A stretch of 64,000 nt of DNA from Flaccisagitta enflata (lineage: Eukaryota; Chaetognatha; Sagittoidea; Aphragmophora): NCBI GenBank assembly GCA_965153355.1, contig OZ231127.1, positions 100,316,001 through 100,380,000 of the forward strand. Reading direction: 5' to 3'. The notes under the pieces were generated by a model. It was given only the letters and a program-made list of their open reading frames with translations, did not search any database and was not told where the DNA came from. This document shows positions 20,950 through 31,759 of the stretch, one piece after another. A program made the position numbers and the translations under genes. Numbering within the stretch: the first letter of the stretch is position 1; each line of letters starts with the position of its first letter.

Positions 20950-21290
20950 GAGGCCTGATTTGAAGGTTGGAGGGCAGAATCAAGGTTTAGAGAGCAGATT
21001 TGAGGTTTGGAGGGCAAATTTGAGCCATGGAGGGCTAATTTGATGCTTGGAGGGCTAATTGAAGGTCTCAAGGGTAGATCTGAGGTCTGGAGGTCAAATT
21101 TGAGGCGGGGGGGGGCTGGTTTGAAGCCTGGAAGGCTGATTTGAGGCCTCGAAGGCTAAATTGAGGGCTGGGGAGGCAAATTTGAGGTCTTGATGGCCAA
21201 CAACGGGGGGTCTAGACGGAAGGACGGATGGACGTCTGGAAATTCCCTGTGTTCTACAGGACATCGGCCCTTTGGGGCCGCTGCCCAAAA
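20950..21290. repeat. Minisatellite plus isolated GGCCCC arm
   Basis: About fifteen diverged 'gagggcaaatttgaggtttg' units (20950-21195) followed by one inverted arm (21236-21289). Its opposite arm in the reverse orientation is at 22312-22375, so the two face outward across about 1 kb containing repeat R1 copy 3. Confidence 0.65.
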
Positions 21291-21870
21291 AGGTCAGGGC
21301 CCCTGGCAGGGGGCAAAGATTTTCAGCTTTTGTAGGGGCCCAAAATCACTAAGCACGGCCCTGCTGAAATTGTTCGCATAAAGCAAAGCTTTAAGACAAC
21401 AAGTCCAACCTAGCATGTATTCATCATGTGCCTTATGTAAAGAGACAGATGGAAAAACAGAAAAAAATCTTTGTCGTTCATTAGATTCAGTATAGGATCG
21501 CATTATGTGGTCAAAAACAGCCGAGAAACGCGGTTCTTGCAAATGCATAACAGACAAAACGTTGACTGTTAAGATGATGAGTCCGAGTTCAAATGACTTC
21601 ATCCATGTGCACCTCTGGATGAGAGATACTTTTGATAAAAATTTTGGCAAAATCAAAGGGGGGCATGTTTGAGCATTTACCCCGCCATTTTTAGTGTAGC
21701 GGCGCAGATCAAGTCAACCGGGGTCAAATGCAAGAAACTTGGTATTTGAATGAAGCCAGAGTACAGGGGCTTCCATTGATATGTCATTCATACATTTTGA
21801 AGCACATTCAGTACAAAAATGCACACTTGCAAAATCAAAGAAATTGTCAAGTCATTAGAACCATGACATC
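21290..21870. other. No gene recognised
   Basis: Mixed single-copy-looking sequence. A 120-residue minus-strand frame (21656-21294) shows no recognisable motif and overlaps repeat sequence, so I do not call it. Confidence 0.45.
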
Positions 21871-22215
21871 TAGGACGACTCAGCTGAAAGGGCGAAAAAA
21901 TTTACTTTTTAGCAACTGCTTCTAGAGTCTTCAAAACAATTTTAAGGTCATAATGTTAAAAAATTTTACCATATCCATTCAAAGCATCAAAAAATCTTCA
22001 ATTTGGTCCCCAATTTCGTCTATAATAGTCCATTCAAAGCGGCGAAATATAAAACACAGTAAAAAATGTCAAAATAAACCACCAAATTCATCTGATAAAA
22101 TAACCCTCACACCCTCCCATCTTTGAAGAGCTCTCAAATCTTAACAAAAAATGATAGCAATATGCGGATTGCGCCACTGGCTAGCTCTCGAACTATTCTT
22201 TCATAATCTCATGGA
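21870..22215 (-). repeat. Dispersed repeat R1, copy 3 (empty site for the 793-bp element)
   Basis: Inverted relative to copy 1. Near 22170-22200 it reads, on the minus strand, GAGCTAGCCAGTGGCGCAAT. That is the sequence interrupted at CAGT by the 793-bp element at 12772-13564. Confidence 0.8.
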
Positions 22216-22249
22216 TTTCAGGTTAAATTTAACTAGTCATCCAAGGATC

Positions 22250-22380
22250 GCACATGGTCAGCGGTACCCAATGCCCTGCTTGGGGTGATCAAGTGAAGTA
22301 GTGGAGTGAGAGCAGGGCAGCGGCCCCAAAGGGCCGATGTCCTGTAGGACACAGGGGGGAATTTCCAGACGTCCTGAGGG
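22250..22380 (+). repeat. GGCCCC-family arm
   Basis: GGTCAGCGGTACCCAATGCC, then GGGCAGCGGCCCCAAAGGGC and GTCCTGTAGGACACAGGGGG. A closely similar arm lies at 29295-29410 and an inverted one at 28850-28940. Confidence 0.7.
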
Positions 22381-22446
22381 GGAATATAGCAGGCCTAAGA
22401 GGTAATTGAGGCGGGGTTTGAGGTCAGGGGGAAGATTTATGCCTGA

Positions 22447-23024
<578 letters not shown>

Positions 23025-23136
23025 AACTTTGAGTTAGATCCCATGCTCTCTGAGCAGTTACTATCTTAAGTAGGAGGCATGACAATTTTACCGCATAAAA
23101 TCGGAGCTTAATAGCTACACAGAGCACTTTTCAGAA

Positions 23137-23904
23137 ATGACCTATCATTCCCACAAGCTGATTTTTGTCGTTTCCTTATATCTAAGTTGGCATGAAACAC
23201 CCTGTAGTCTGGAGGAGATCTTAGAGATGATAGATTACCTAGTTAGAAACTCATATATTAAGGCTTTTAGTAATATTTTCAGACAAGGAAGGGGAATAAT
23301 CATGAGTGGTAAGAGCTCTGGGTGGTTGTTTGACTGCTCTCTTATGGTAGATGAGTACAAATATGTCGAAAGTAAGATTAGAGGTGGTTTTATTGATGAT
23401 GCTGATAAGTTAAGACTCTTTAGAAGATACAGGGATGATTGTACATCTATTAATATAGACAATTTTCTGACAATTGCAGGTGAGATATATCCCCCTAGTT
23501 TAACCCTAACACAGGAAAATGAGCTTCCCAATAAGGTTAATGTTTTGGACATGGTAGCAGAGGTTGTTAATGGACGGGTAGTCACTAAGGTCTATTGCAA
23601 GACCGATGACTTCCCATTTGATGTTATCTCTCTTCCTTTCCTAGATAGTAATTTAGATAGTAAAATATGTTACAGGGTATTCTATGGCCAGGTAGTCACA
23701 TTTCAAAGATTGAGCAGCTTAAGGGAGGATTTTGAAGGCAGGAAGAAGTTTTTGGCAGATATCTTACTTGGGCGGGGATATGATTGTAGGCTACTTCAGA
23801 GACAATTTTGTAGGGCTGTTGAGAAATATGTGCAGGAATTTCAGAAATGGACCATCCCACTAGATTTAAGGTCATGGTTTTTTGAAATAGTTAGATGCAG
23901 GTAG
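23137..23904 (+). CDS. Reverse-transcriptase fragment (C-terminal half, YRDD active site)
   Basis: A 255-residue frame. Around residues 49-77 'RQGRGIIMSGKSSGWLFD' fits the Q-x-x-G then small-residue motif of the RT palm, and Y-R-D-D at residues 98-101 is the catalytic motif (Y-x-D-D). Downstream are K-T-D-D-F-P-F near 158 and F-Y-G-Q-V-V then an R-x-x-L-x-D-I-L block, a C-terminal pattern shared by a widespread family of metazoan RTs whose class I cannot fix. The fingers and first catalytic aspartate are missing upstream of the ATG, which abuts the CT tract, so the gene is 5'-truncated, as expected from abortive target-primed reverse transcription. No endonuclease domain is visible. A structured 3' region follows the stop codon. 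Confidence 0.75.
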   Translation: MTYHSHKLIFVVSLYLSWHETPCSLEEILEMIDYLVRNSYIKAFSNIFRQGRGIIMSGKSSGWLFDCSLMVDEYKYVESKIRGGFIDDADKLRLFRRYRDDCTSINIDNFLTIAGEIYPPSLTLTQENELPNKVNVLDMVAEVVNGRVVTKVYCKTDDFPFDVISLPFLDSNLDSKICYRVFYGQVVTFQRLSSLREDFEGRKKFLADILLGRGYDCRLLQRQFCRAVEKYVQEFQKWTIPLDLRSWFFEIVRCR

Positions 23905-23919
23905 CTCAGTAGGAAAGTC

Positions 23920-24078
23920 CCCATGATCTTTGGTCTATTAATATAGCAGAATCATGGGTCTGTCATAGTTTGTTTAGCTCATCTAGATAGGGGGACCAGA
24001 GTTTAGGTCTATTAATATAGCTGATACTTTGGTTCTCCCTTAACATTCCAGTGGTCTATTAATATAGCATTGGTATGT
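23920..24078 (+). ncRNA. Three tandem RNA hairpins with a shared 16-nt loop (3' region of RT gene)
   Basis: GGTCTATTAATATAGC occurs three times (23932-23947, 24006-24021, 24053-24068), each enclosed by a different stem. Hairpin 1 pairs 23920-23927 with 23951-23958 (8 bp perfect). Hairpin 2 pairs 23990-24002 with 24026-24038 (13 bp, three G-U). Hairpin 3 pairs 24043-24052 with 24069-24078 (one mismatch, one G-U). Inside each, CTAT pairs with ATAG around TAAT. Stem sequences differ while pairing is kept, and wobble pairs make sense only in plus-strand RNA, the sense strand of the RT gene. Likely a protein-binding or RT-recognition array; the function is inferred. Confidence 0.7.
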
Positions 24079-24540
24079 GTATATATGTAAAATATAAAAT
24101 ATACTTGTATAAATATGTTTAAGTTAGCTTTTTGTATTTAATTAGTTTAATATTCTGTGTATATTGTGCATTTGGTAATGTATGCTGTTTTTAATTTTTT
24201 TGTTAAGTCTGTCCAATTTTTGTGCCACTTGTCCTTCCTATATCTGATTATCTCTGGTCCTGTGATGTTTGGTTGTCTGCTGTCCCTCTCTGAGCTGCTC
24301 TGGTCGTTTCATCCTCTTCTTTTTATCCCTCCTCTTCTTCATCTTAATTCTACTCTCTTCTGAGTGACATTCTGTCATTCTCTCCAAACCCTCACTTTCA
24401 ACTCCTTTTTTCTCTCTCATTATTCTGCTATTTCTTTGGTGTCTGGGATAAGTGGGATGGGGCCTAACCACGCCTGGGTTAGGGGAAGATAAGTAGCTTC
24501 TTCCTCTTTCTCAGACAGTCCACAGCCTGTACCTAGATAC

Positions 24541-24628
<88 letters not shown>
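24541..24628. repeat. (CT)n microsatellite
   Basis: About 85 bp of CT dinucleotides just before a GGCCCC foldback element. Confidence 0.9.
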
Positions 24629-24633
<5 letters not shown>

Positions 24634-24651
24634 CAACTAACCCTCTCTTTT

Positions 24652-25080
24652 GGGCAGCGGCCCCGAAGGGGACGAAGTCCTGTAGAACACAGGGGGACTT
24701 TCGTTCGTCCGTCCGTTCGTTCATCCGTTCGTCCGTTCGTCCATCCCCCTCCCTCATCAGGCCCCTCAGCCCTCAAATCTGGCCTCTGAGACCTCAAATC
24801 TGGCATCTCAGGCCCCAAATTCAGCCTCTCAGGCCTCAAATCCAGCCTCTTTGGCCTCAAATCTGGCCTCTCAGGCCTCAGATCCAACCTCTCAGGCCTC
24901 AAACCTGGCCTCTCAGGCCTCAAACTAGGCCTCTCAGGCCTCAAATCAGCTATCTCGGCCCAAACTATTGCTCTCAGTCAGCCCTCTATAGCATCTCATC
25001 CCCTTCTTCAGGCAGGACGAACGAAAGTCCCCCTGTGTTCTACAGGACTTTGTCCCCTTCGGGGCGCTGCCCTGCTACCC
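24652..25080. mobile_element. GGCCCC foldback element E with minisatellite core
   Basis: GGGCAGCGGCCCCGAAGGGG arm at the left, eight 21-bp CTCTCAGGCCTCAAATC units (24770-24950), inverted arm at 25017-25075. A shorter version of elements C and D. Confidence 0.8.
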
Positions 25081-25142
25081 CTTACTCAATTCACAATCAC
25101 TCAAGCAGAACACTCGGGTATCGCTGACCACATATTGCCTTT

Positions 25143-25842
25143 TTATCTAAACCTAACAAAAGCATATAGAAAGACCCTGTTCCAAGCCCCCCGGACCTTC
25201 TCCACCATATCCAGCACAGCCATCGCGGTGGAGTGGCCAGCCCTGAAACCATACTGCCCAGGAATGACCACCCCAGCCCTGTCTAGGAACCCCTCAAGCC
25301 GCAGCCAAGGGACCCTCTCAAAGATCTGAGAGAGAATGAGCAGGACTGAGACAGGACGATAATTCGCGAACTGGCTGGGATCCTCACCCTTGTAGACAGG
25401 CACCACCCTGGCCACCTTGAAGCAGCCTGGGTAGTGGCCCTCTCTCATGCAGTAATTGAGAAACCCCGAGAGGGGACCTGCAATTTCCGCCGAGACTGCC
25501 TTAATGACCCAGGATACATGAAATTATAGCGCATCCAAAATAGCAGCCTCTAAAATAGCCATGGGGAAACTCCATCCCACCTCATACCCTTGTTTGGCTC
25601 CAGGCCCTGACACAATTCCCCCACCTCAGCAGGGGTGGTTGGCCTCTAGAACAAGGAGCCCTCAACCCTCTCCCCCATGTAACCCCGGAACGCCCCAACC
25701 CTCACCCCTCCTATCCTAGCCGCCAACTGCGGCCCTACCTTACAATAGAAATCACAAAACCCCCCCCCCGCTATCTTATCCCCATCCGTCACACCAACCC
25801 CGTCCTGCTTAAAAAACCCACTCGCCGAACCAAATCGGCGTG
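25143..25842 (-). pseudogene. Non-LTR retrotransposon (LINE) reverse transcriptase, N-terminal part
   Basis: The frame 25448-25143 contains 'VVPVYKGEDPSQFANYRPVS', a near-standard LINE RT motif 1 (P-V-x-K-x-x-x-x-x-x-N-Y-R-P-[IV]-S), followed by 'PGQYGFRAGHST' (motif 2/2a). Upstream, 25842-25646 continues with 'KIAGGGFCDFY...VGPQLA', the linker found before LINE RT, and a frame change lies between 25450 and 25640. The catalytic palm is cut off at 25143. Its 5' continuation resumes at 28088 beyond an inserted element. Confidence 0.8.
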
Positions 25843-25850
25843 ACCTGGAG

Positions 25851-28079
25851 TAGGACAGGGGTTCTGACACAAATTTTGGCAGATCCTTCTTGTTAACGGC
25901 ACTTTGGCTCAAAATCAATGTAGTATTAATGTTCTGCCTTCAAAAGTCGCCATGGGTATCAGGAAATTGTGACCCCCCACCCCCCCTCAGAAGGTGGTGA
26001 CCTCTAAAGATTAAGCAATTCGCCTTCTTTTGCTAATAAATTCTAAATGGATCATTCAAAAAGCCTGGTGATGGTCTCATCTGAAAGGTATTTACGTGAA
26101 AAACATGAAAGATTACTGATATGAAAGAGGGGTCCCAAGGGAGGCCCTTAAGGGGCCCCTAAAGCATCCAATACATGAAAATGTGCAATGATTTGTTAAT
26201 AAAACTAGGTAATGGTGTCATTTAGAACGTTTCTACCCATAGAATATGAAAAATTACTGATATGGAAGAGGGGGCTCCAAAGGGGCCCCTAAAGAACCCC
26301 AAAGAGGTTAAAGGGGCCCTTGAAGGATCTATAACCATGAAAATGTAGATTTGACTCTTTGATAAATCTGATTGTGGTGTTTTTGGAAAGTATCTACGTG
26401 GAGAACATGAAATGTTATTGACATGGATGATGGGGTCCCTAGGTGGCCGCTTAGGGCCCCCAAAGGGATTGAAGAGGACCCCAAAGGATCTAAAGTCTTG
26501 AAAATTTAAAATGAATTGTTCAAAAAATCTGGTAGTGGTCTCATTTGGAAGGTATCATCATAAAAAACATAAAACATTACTGATATGGAAAATTTGGTTC
26601 CCAGGGGTCCCCTAAGGAGCCACTAAGGAGTAAAAGAGGGCCCCAATGAATCCAAATCATGAAAATCTGGAATTGTCATAGTTTTCTCTATACAGACAGA
26701 GAGACGGACAACAAGACAGACAGACAAATGGGCGGATAAACCAAGAGAGTGAGAGTGCAGAGTGTGGAGTTCAGTTGAGTTTAGCTGGACAATCAGTTAT
26801 GGATGCAGGGGTGTATATAGTTGCACGACCTTTGATTTCTTTCCCCCCCCCTGGTCCTTTGATTTTCTTCCCCGCGAGGTCGAAGTACAGTTGATTTTCT
26901 TCCCCATATCCCCTATATAGTAAAATTTTGGTTTAAATAGTATAAAATAGTGTTGTAGTAACTAAATACAACATTTTAGTACTGTCAAAAGTGTAAAATC
27001 TTCTATATTTTTCATCTTTTCAATTTTCCACCCTTTGATTTCCTTCCCCATTTCCAAATCCTTTGATTTTATTCCCCCCCCTGCCGGGGGGGGGAATATA
27101 CAGGCCTGTATGGATGTCAACTCCTATGTGTCAAGATTAGGGGAAAATCTTGACACATTTGTCTGTCTGTTTTTTTTTGTGTCTGTCTTTTTGTGTGTCT
27201 GTCTGTCTCTATACCTATCCATTTGTTTATTTTGGTCTGTCTTTTAGAGAAAACTAACAATTCAAGATTTTCATGATTTTGGAGTTCATTGGGGCCTCTT
27301 TACTCCTTAGCGGCTCATGGGGCGTAAACCAAATTTTCCATATCAGTAACGTTTTATGTTTTTATGTAAATACCTTCTTTAAATGGAACCACTTCCAGAT
27401 TTTGAACAATTCATTTTAAATTTTCAAGACTTTAGATCCTTTGGGGTCCTCTTCAATCCCTTTGAGGCCCTAAGCCGACACCTAGGGACCCCATCATCCA
27501 TGTCAACATTTCATGTTCTCCCATTAGATACCTTCCAAAAACACCACAATCAGATTTATCAAAGAGTCCAATCTACATTTTCATGATTATAGATCCCTCA
27601 AGGGCCCCTTTAACCTCTTTGGGGTTCTTTAGGGGCCCCTTTGGAGCCCCCTCTTCCATATCAGTAATTTTTCATATTCTCTGGGTAGAAATGTTTTAAA
27701 TGACACCATCACCTAGTTTTTTTAACAAATCATTGCACATTTTCATGTATTGAATGCTTTGGGGGCCCCTTCAATCACTTTAGGGGGCCCTCAAAGGCCC
27801 CCCTCTTTCATATCAGTAATCTTTCATGTTCTCCACGTAAATACCTTTCAAATGAGACCATCACCAGGCTTTTTAAATGATCCATTTAGAATTTGTGTAA
27901 GAAAGCCAGTGTAATCTTTGAGTCACCACCTTCAGAAGAGGAGTGGGGGGGTGGCAGTTGGCCCTACCTGATACCCAATGCGACCTTTGAAGGCAGAACA
28001 TTAATACTACATTGATTTTGAGCCAAAGTGCCGTTAACAAGAAGGATCTGCCAAAATCTGTGTCAGAACCCCTGTCCTA
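25851..28079. mobile_element. 2,229-bp hAT-like foldback transposon in the LINE
   Basis: Ends are TAGGACAGGGGTTCTGACAC and its reverse complement, and ACCTGGAG is duplicated exactly on both sides (25843-25850, 28080-28087). Arms of about 840 bp (to roughly 26690, and from 27243) carry repeated blocks of 'ggggcccctaaag' and 'catgaaaatg'. The ~550-bp loop holds several TTGATTTTCTTCCCC copies and inverted GACAGACAGA tracts. An 8-bp duplication and the TAGG terminus fit the hAT superfamily, but P-type and Merlin elements also make 8-bp duplications. No transposase is encoded. Confidence 0.85.
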
Positions 28080-28087
28080 ACCTGGAG

Positions 28088-28490
28088 CCCCTCAGCACCT
28101 CATTCAAAACCTCCCAGGTGCCTTTGCGGTCCCCCCTTATCTCACCCATCCTCTGGTCGAAGTATTCCCTTTTCAACCTCTTCCTCATCCTATTCACCTC
28201 CCTTGTCACTTCGACCAGCCTCGTCCGACCCCTGTCATCCAACCCACTCCTTAGCTTACGGGAGTATAACTCCCCCTTCTCCCCCACCAACTCCTTGAAG
28301 CCCTCATCATCAAGCCAGGGCTTCTCCCTGTCCTTCCTGCCCCTCTTGTCATCCAACCATGGAAATGTAGCATCATATCATACATGTCCCGAAATGAGTT
28401 CCAGAACCTAGCTACATTCCCCTCTATCCCTAGGGACCCCTCCTCCTCAAAATGCCAGCCCCTGAGCTCGGCAGCAAACGCTCATCTGTG
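28088..28490 (-). pseudogene. LINE pol segment between endonuclease and RT
   Basis: Minus-strand frame with 'REKPWLDDEGFKELVGEKGE' and 'VNRMRKRLKREYFDQRM', the characteristic linker upstream of LINE RT (PW then basic helices). It is frameshifted near 28365, upstream of which 'GNVARFWNSFRDMYD' reads in another frame. It joins in phase with 25842 once the 2,229-bp insertion and one target copy are discounted. The 5' end is cut at about 28487 by another repeat. Confidence 0.75.
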
Positions 28491-28780
28491 AGGGTGTTTT
28501 TGAGTACTCTAGCTCATTTAACTTAATTTATCTTCTCTGATTTTAAATGTGATAAATGAATGTTTTGACATAAGCTTGCAAATACAAGATAGCATATCAG
28601 TGAGCATGGCTGGTTGTCTGGTTGAGTGATTTTGAGTATCTTAGCTCATCTTGCTCATTTGTCTGTCCTACTTTTTCAGTGCAATCAATACATAAAATTT
28701 TTTTTGATTTGATCTAACAGATAAAAAAAAATTGCAATGACTGAGGACAAAAACTTCACGGCGACAGCCGCCATTACTGG
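28490..28780 (+). repeat. ~150-bp tandem repeat with a conserved end (CCGCCATTACTGG)
   Basis: About two units containing CTCATCTGTGAGGGTGTTTT, AGCTCATTTAACTTA and CAGTGAGCATGGCTGG, ending in CACGGCGACAGCCGCC-ATTACTGG. The same terminal segment ends at 46944 (minus strand) and 49859 (plus strand). Beyond ACTGGTAT the three loci share nothing, so this is a true repeat boundary. A GGCG/CGCC hairpin followed by CTGG resembles a Helitron 3' end, though the stem is short. Confidence 0.6.
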
Positions 28781-28849
28781 TATATATTCTTACATTGGAG
28801 ATGATGCAGTGGATCTCCTCTAGACTTGAGATAACGGGGCAAGCATTAC

Positions 28850-29410
28850 ATTACAAGACATTGGCCCTTTGGGGCCGCTGCTCGCCCTTACTCCACTACT
28901 TCACTTGATCACTCCATGCAGGGCATTGGGTCCTGCTGACCATGTGCGATCCTTGGATGACTAGTTAGGCAGTGGCCCCAAAGGGGCTGATGACCTATGC
29001 TCTCACATATATGCAGAATTTTCTCCTCTTCTTCCTCCCTCCTCCTCTTCAGTCATATCTTCCCCTCAAATCTCAGCCTCGAGGCCTAAATCCCAGTCCC
29101 AAGGCCCAAATCCCACTCTCGAGGCCCAAATTTCAGCCTTCCTTTGGCCCAAATCCAGGCCTCTGGGCTTAAATCCCAATTTTGCCACGCTAGTCCCAGC
29201 CTCCAGGCCAAATCACACCCTTAAGGCCCAGATCCCAGTCTTGATGCCTGAATCCCTGCCTGGCACGCGACTAGTAAACAAGTCATCCAAGGATTGCACA
29301 TGGTCAGCGGTACCCGATGCCCTGCTAGGAGTGATCCAGTAAAGAAGTGGTGTGAGAGCAGGGCAGCGGCCCCAAAGGGCCGATGTCCTGTAGAACACAG
29401 GGGCAAATTT
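28850..29410. repeat. GGCCCC-family arms flanking a minisatellite
   Basis: Inverted arm 28855-28940, a truncated direct arm at 28970-28995, a diverged 'aggcccaaatcccagtctc' array at 29060-29270, then a direct arm 29295-29405. It has the same parts as elements C-E in a rearranged order. Confidence 0.65.
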
Positions 29411-29525
29411 CCTCACGCCCGTAATAATTTGTCCGTTTTTGGTATAAAGCGCGCGCTACTTTCAAAATGAATAAAACCATGTTTATGGTTGCTTATGCTA
29501 CTATATGACTAGCAATTGTTTTTCT

Positions 29526-29606
29526 ATGGCTACAGCGAAATTCGCCTATAATGAAAAAATATCAGGTTCTCTTGGGCTTCGTAAGAAAGGCTTTAAACTG
29601 TATGTG
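29526..29606 (+). CDS. Possible short first exon of the Helitron-type gene
   Basis: An ATG at 29526 opens 27 codons ending exactly at a GTAAGT donor (29607). The downstream frame that begins at 29798 is open back to 29768, directly after TTAG, and both ends are phase 0, so splicing would be in frame. The evidence is only splice-site fit. The ATG at 29798 (tcATGG) is an equally good start without any intron. Confidence 0.3.
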
Positions 29607-29797
29607 GTAAGTCGTGTGTAGGAGCTTTGTTTAACTAGTCCTGTCATGTACAGTATCACACTATTTGCTCATCAAGTAGCCAAGAAAAGTGTTCTTTCCT
29701 ATCAAAATAAATGTTGCCAAGCAATGTGGGAAACAAACCAAAACAAGAGCAAACATCCAATCATTAGCTTATCTTTGTAACAAGATCACAAAAAATC

Positions 29798-31759
29798 ATG
29801 GAAGGTTTTTTAAGAATCGCAATCATTTTAAGCGATTCGTTACTCGCAAATCTTTTCACCATCAACGCCGATTTGAAAGAAAAATTCAGATCTAGTTTTT
29901 TGTATGATTTCATCTATGACAATTCTATTGGAGGAGCTGATTTCAAATCAATTGCACGAAAGCATTTCCCAAAGATGATGGCCATGATAAGTCAAAAACA
30001 TGAATTCTACTCAGTCGATGTTTTTGTTTGCGTCGGCGCGGTGGATTTGTCTGATGCTTTAAAAGGTAAACGTTTTGACGAGGCAACATTTTTAGAAAAC
30101 CGGTTTGATAATTGTCGCATCATCATGGATGATCCATTCATTAACAAATTGTATCTCTTTCCGTTGTTGCCCAGAAAAAAATGTAAGTCATCCTTGAAGG
30201 TAACATTTCCTCATTATGGTGATCTGGGCTGGATAACCAAAGCCAATATTCATATAAGGTCTATAAACCGGGCGATAGCTTTCAAACGCCATGTGAAACT
30301 GATCAATGTTCCACCAATTGCTGATTGTGAAATTGCTAATTGTCTTACTAATGATGGATTGCATTTTTCAGATGATGGTAAGAATAAGATCTTTGAAAGT
30401 GTGTGGCAGGTACAGACGTCTCCTCCACAGATATGCGAATCAGATTTTCCACCACTTCTTTCAAAACATTCCAAATTGTCTCCCATCATTCAATCACTTG
30501 AATACGGTAAAGAGATTAAGGTGATTGAATCGCGTCTGAAACGGAAACCTCATCAACACATCAGGAAATCCAATGTTGCATGTGTTATTGATGAAATTAA
30601 GCCCGTTGAGGTAAAAAGGGTTGTTGGCAAACCGGTGCAATCGATTCATTCTAAACAAGGTAAAACCGGTCTTATTAGAAAAAATTCGGATAAAACCTTG
30701 CGCTACTCATATCCTGATTTTGACATTCCCACATTTTCCAGAAGGAACGTGAAAGTTCCAAAGATTAGTGATGAAGACAGAAAAGTAGCTAAAATGGTGA
30801 AGTTCCTTTTGGCAAAGAAATCTTGTAAGGTTGTAACTGATGTAAAACAGGTGGATTCTAACAGTGATATAACTCCAAGAAGACTGCCAAAGAGAAATGT
30901 GTCACGACGAATTTCTTCTCCATCTCCTGATCAAGATGATAAATCTCATCACATTGATGAGCAAACATCTCATCTGAAAGTGGAATTGAAAAAAAAGATC
31001 AACAATTTGCAAAATTTTCGTCGATCAAGTTTCAATTCATCATGTGTTTGTGGTAATAATAAATCTAATTGTAAGTGCCTCCACAATGGTCAAAGCGTAC
31101 CTAGAAAACTCAGAGAAAAGGCTTTGAAAAAAATTAAAAAGTTTCTTTTGCCTGTGTTCAGTAAAATGAGCGATCAGCACTGTCACAATAACGAAAAAAT
31201 TCGTTTTACCTACAGTAGTACCAAGGGTGTGCTGTGTGAGCATGTTGGTTGTGATGGTAATTCGGAGGTGTTGTTTAACAATCTGAATATGCATGGTGGT
31301 GGTGGTGGTAACAAACGTAATTCAAGTCTTGACAGTAGTAAAAAGAAAAAACAGAGACAAACAAAAAAAGACAAAATGACTGAAGAGCAACTAGCTGACT
31401 TTCGGAAAGCCGAGTCTGACAGGTTGAAGACTATTAGAAAACATGCGCTTAGTACATTGAATGATGAACAAATGAAACAGTTGCATGCTGCAGAGAGTGC
31501 CAGAAAAAAGAATGCTAGAATGAATGCAGTGAGCTCTTTGAATGATGATGAGTTAAATCAATTGCATGACGTAGAGAGTGCAAGAAAAAAGAATGCTAGA
31601 ATGAATGCAATGAGTACTTTGAATGAGGATGAATTGAGTAAACTGCATGAAGCAGAGAGTGCAAGAATAAAGAATGTACGAATGAATGCAATGAGTACTT
31701 TGAATGAGGAAGAATTGAGTAAATTGCATGAAGCAGAGAGTGCAGAAAAAGAATGCTAG
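29798..31759 (+). CDS. N-terminal part of Helitron-type protein: SGNH-hydrolase-like domain and repeats
   Basis: A 653-residue frame. Residues 1-205 follow the SGNH/GDSL layout: S-D-S at 12-14 after a hydrophobic strand (block I, Ser14 the expected nucleophile), a 'DVFVCVGAVDLS' strand at 74-85 (block III, normally G-x-N-D, here the Asn is Val82), 'FPLLPRK' and D-G-L-H at 186-189 (block V, Asp and His). A basic, serine-rich linker follows, with a Cys cluster near 415-425 (CVCGNNKSNCKC), then 27-residue repeats from about 540. The frame ends by a 2-nt loss inside the repeats (about 31743-31752) and resumes in the next ORF, so the two were one protein. Loss of the Asn may mean reduced or no esterase activity. 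The domain is inferred from motifs only. Confidence 0.7.
   Translation: MEGFLRIAIILSDSLLANLFTINADLKEKFRSSFLYDFIYDNSIGGADFKSIARKHFPKMMAMISQKHEFYSVDVFVCVGAVDLSDALKGKRFDEATFLENRFDNCRIIMDDPFINKLYLFPLLPRKKCKSSLKVTFPHYGDLGWITKANIHIRSINRAIAFKRHVKLINVPPIADCEIANCLTNDGLHFSDDGKNKIFESVWQVQTSPPQICESDFPPLLSKHSKLSPIIQSLEYGKEIKVIESRLKRKPHQHIRKSNVACVIDEIKPVEVKRVVGKPVQSIHSKQGKTGLIRKNSDKTLRYSYPDFDIPTFSRRNVKVPKISDEDRKVAKMVKFLLAKKSCKVVTDVKQVDSNSDITPRRLPKRNVSRRISSPSPDQDDKSHHIDEQTSHLKVELKKKINNLQNFRRSSFNSSCVCGNNKSNCKCLHNGQSVPRKLREKALKKIKKFLLPVFSKMSDQHCHNNEKIRFTYSSTKGVLCEHVGCDGNSEVLFNNLNMHGGGGGNKRNSSLDSSKKKKQRQTKKDKMTEEQLADFRKAESDRLKTIRKHALSTLNDEQMKQLHAAESARKKNARMNAVSSLNDDELNQLHDVESARKKNARMNAMSTLNEDELSKLHEAESARIKNVRMNAMSTLNEEELSKLHEAESAEKEC

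Noticed and set aside
23920-24078. Hairpin array as a CRISPR or as transcription terminators
   Set aside because: Stems differ between repeats, there are no spacers of constant length, and no U-run follows; the context is a eukaryotic RT gene.
24420-24944. 174-residue minus-strand frame
   Set aside because: Crosses a CT microsatellite and a minisatellite core; no real gene content.
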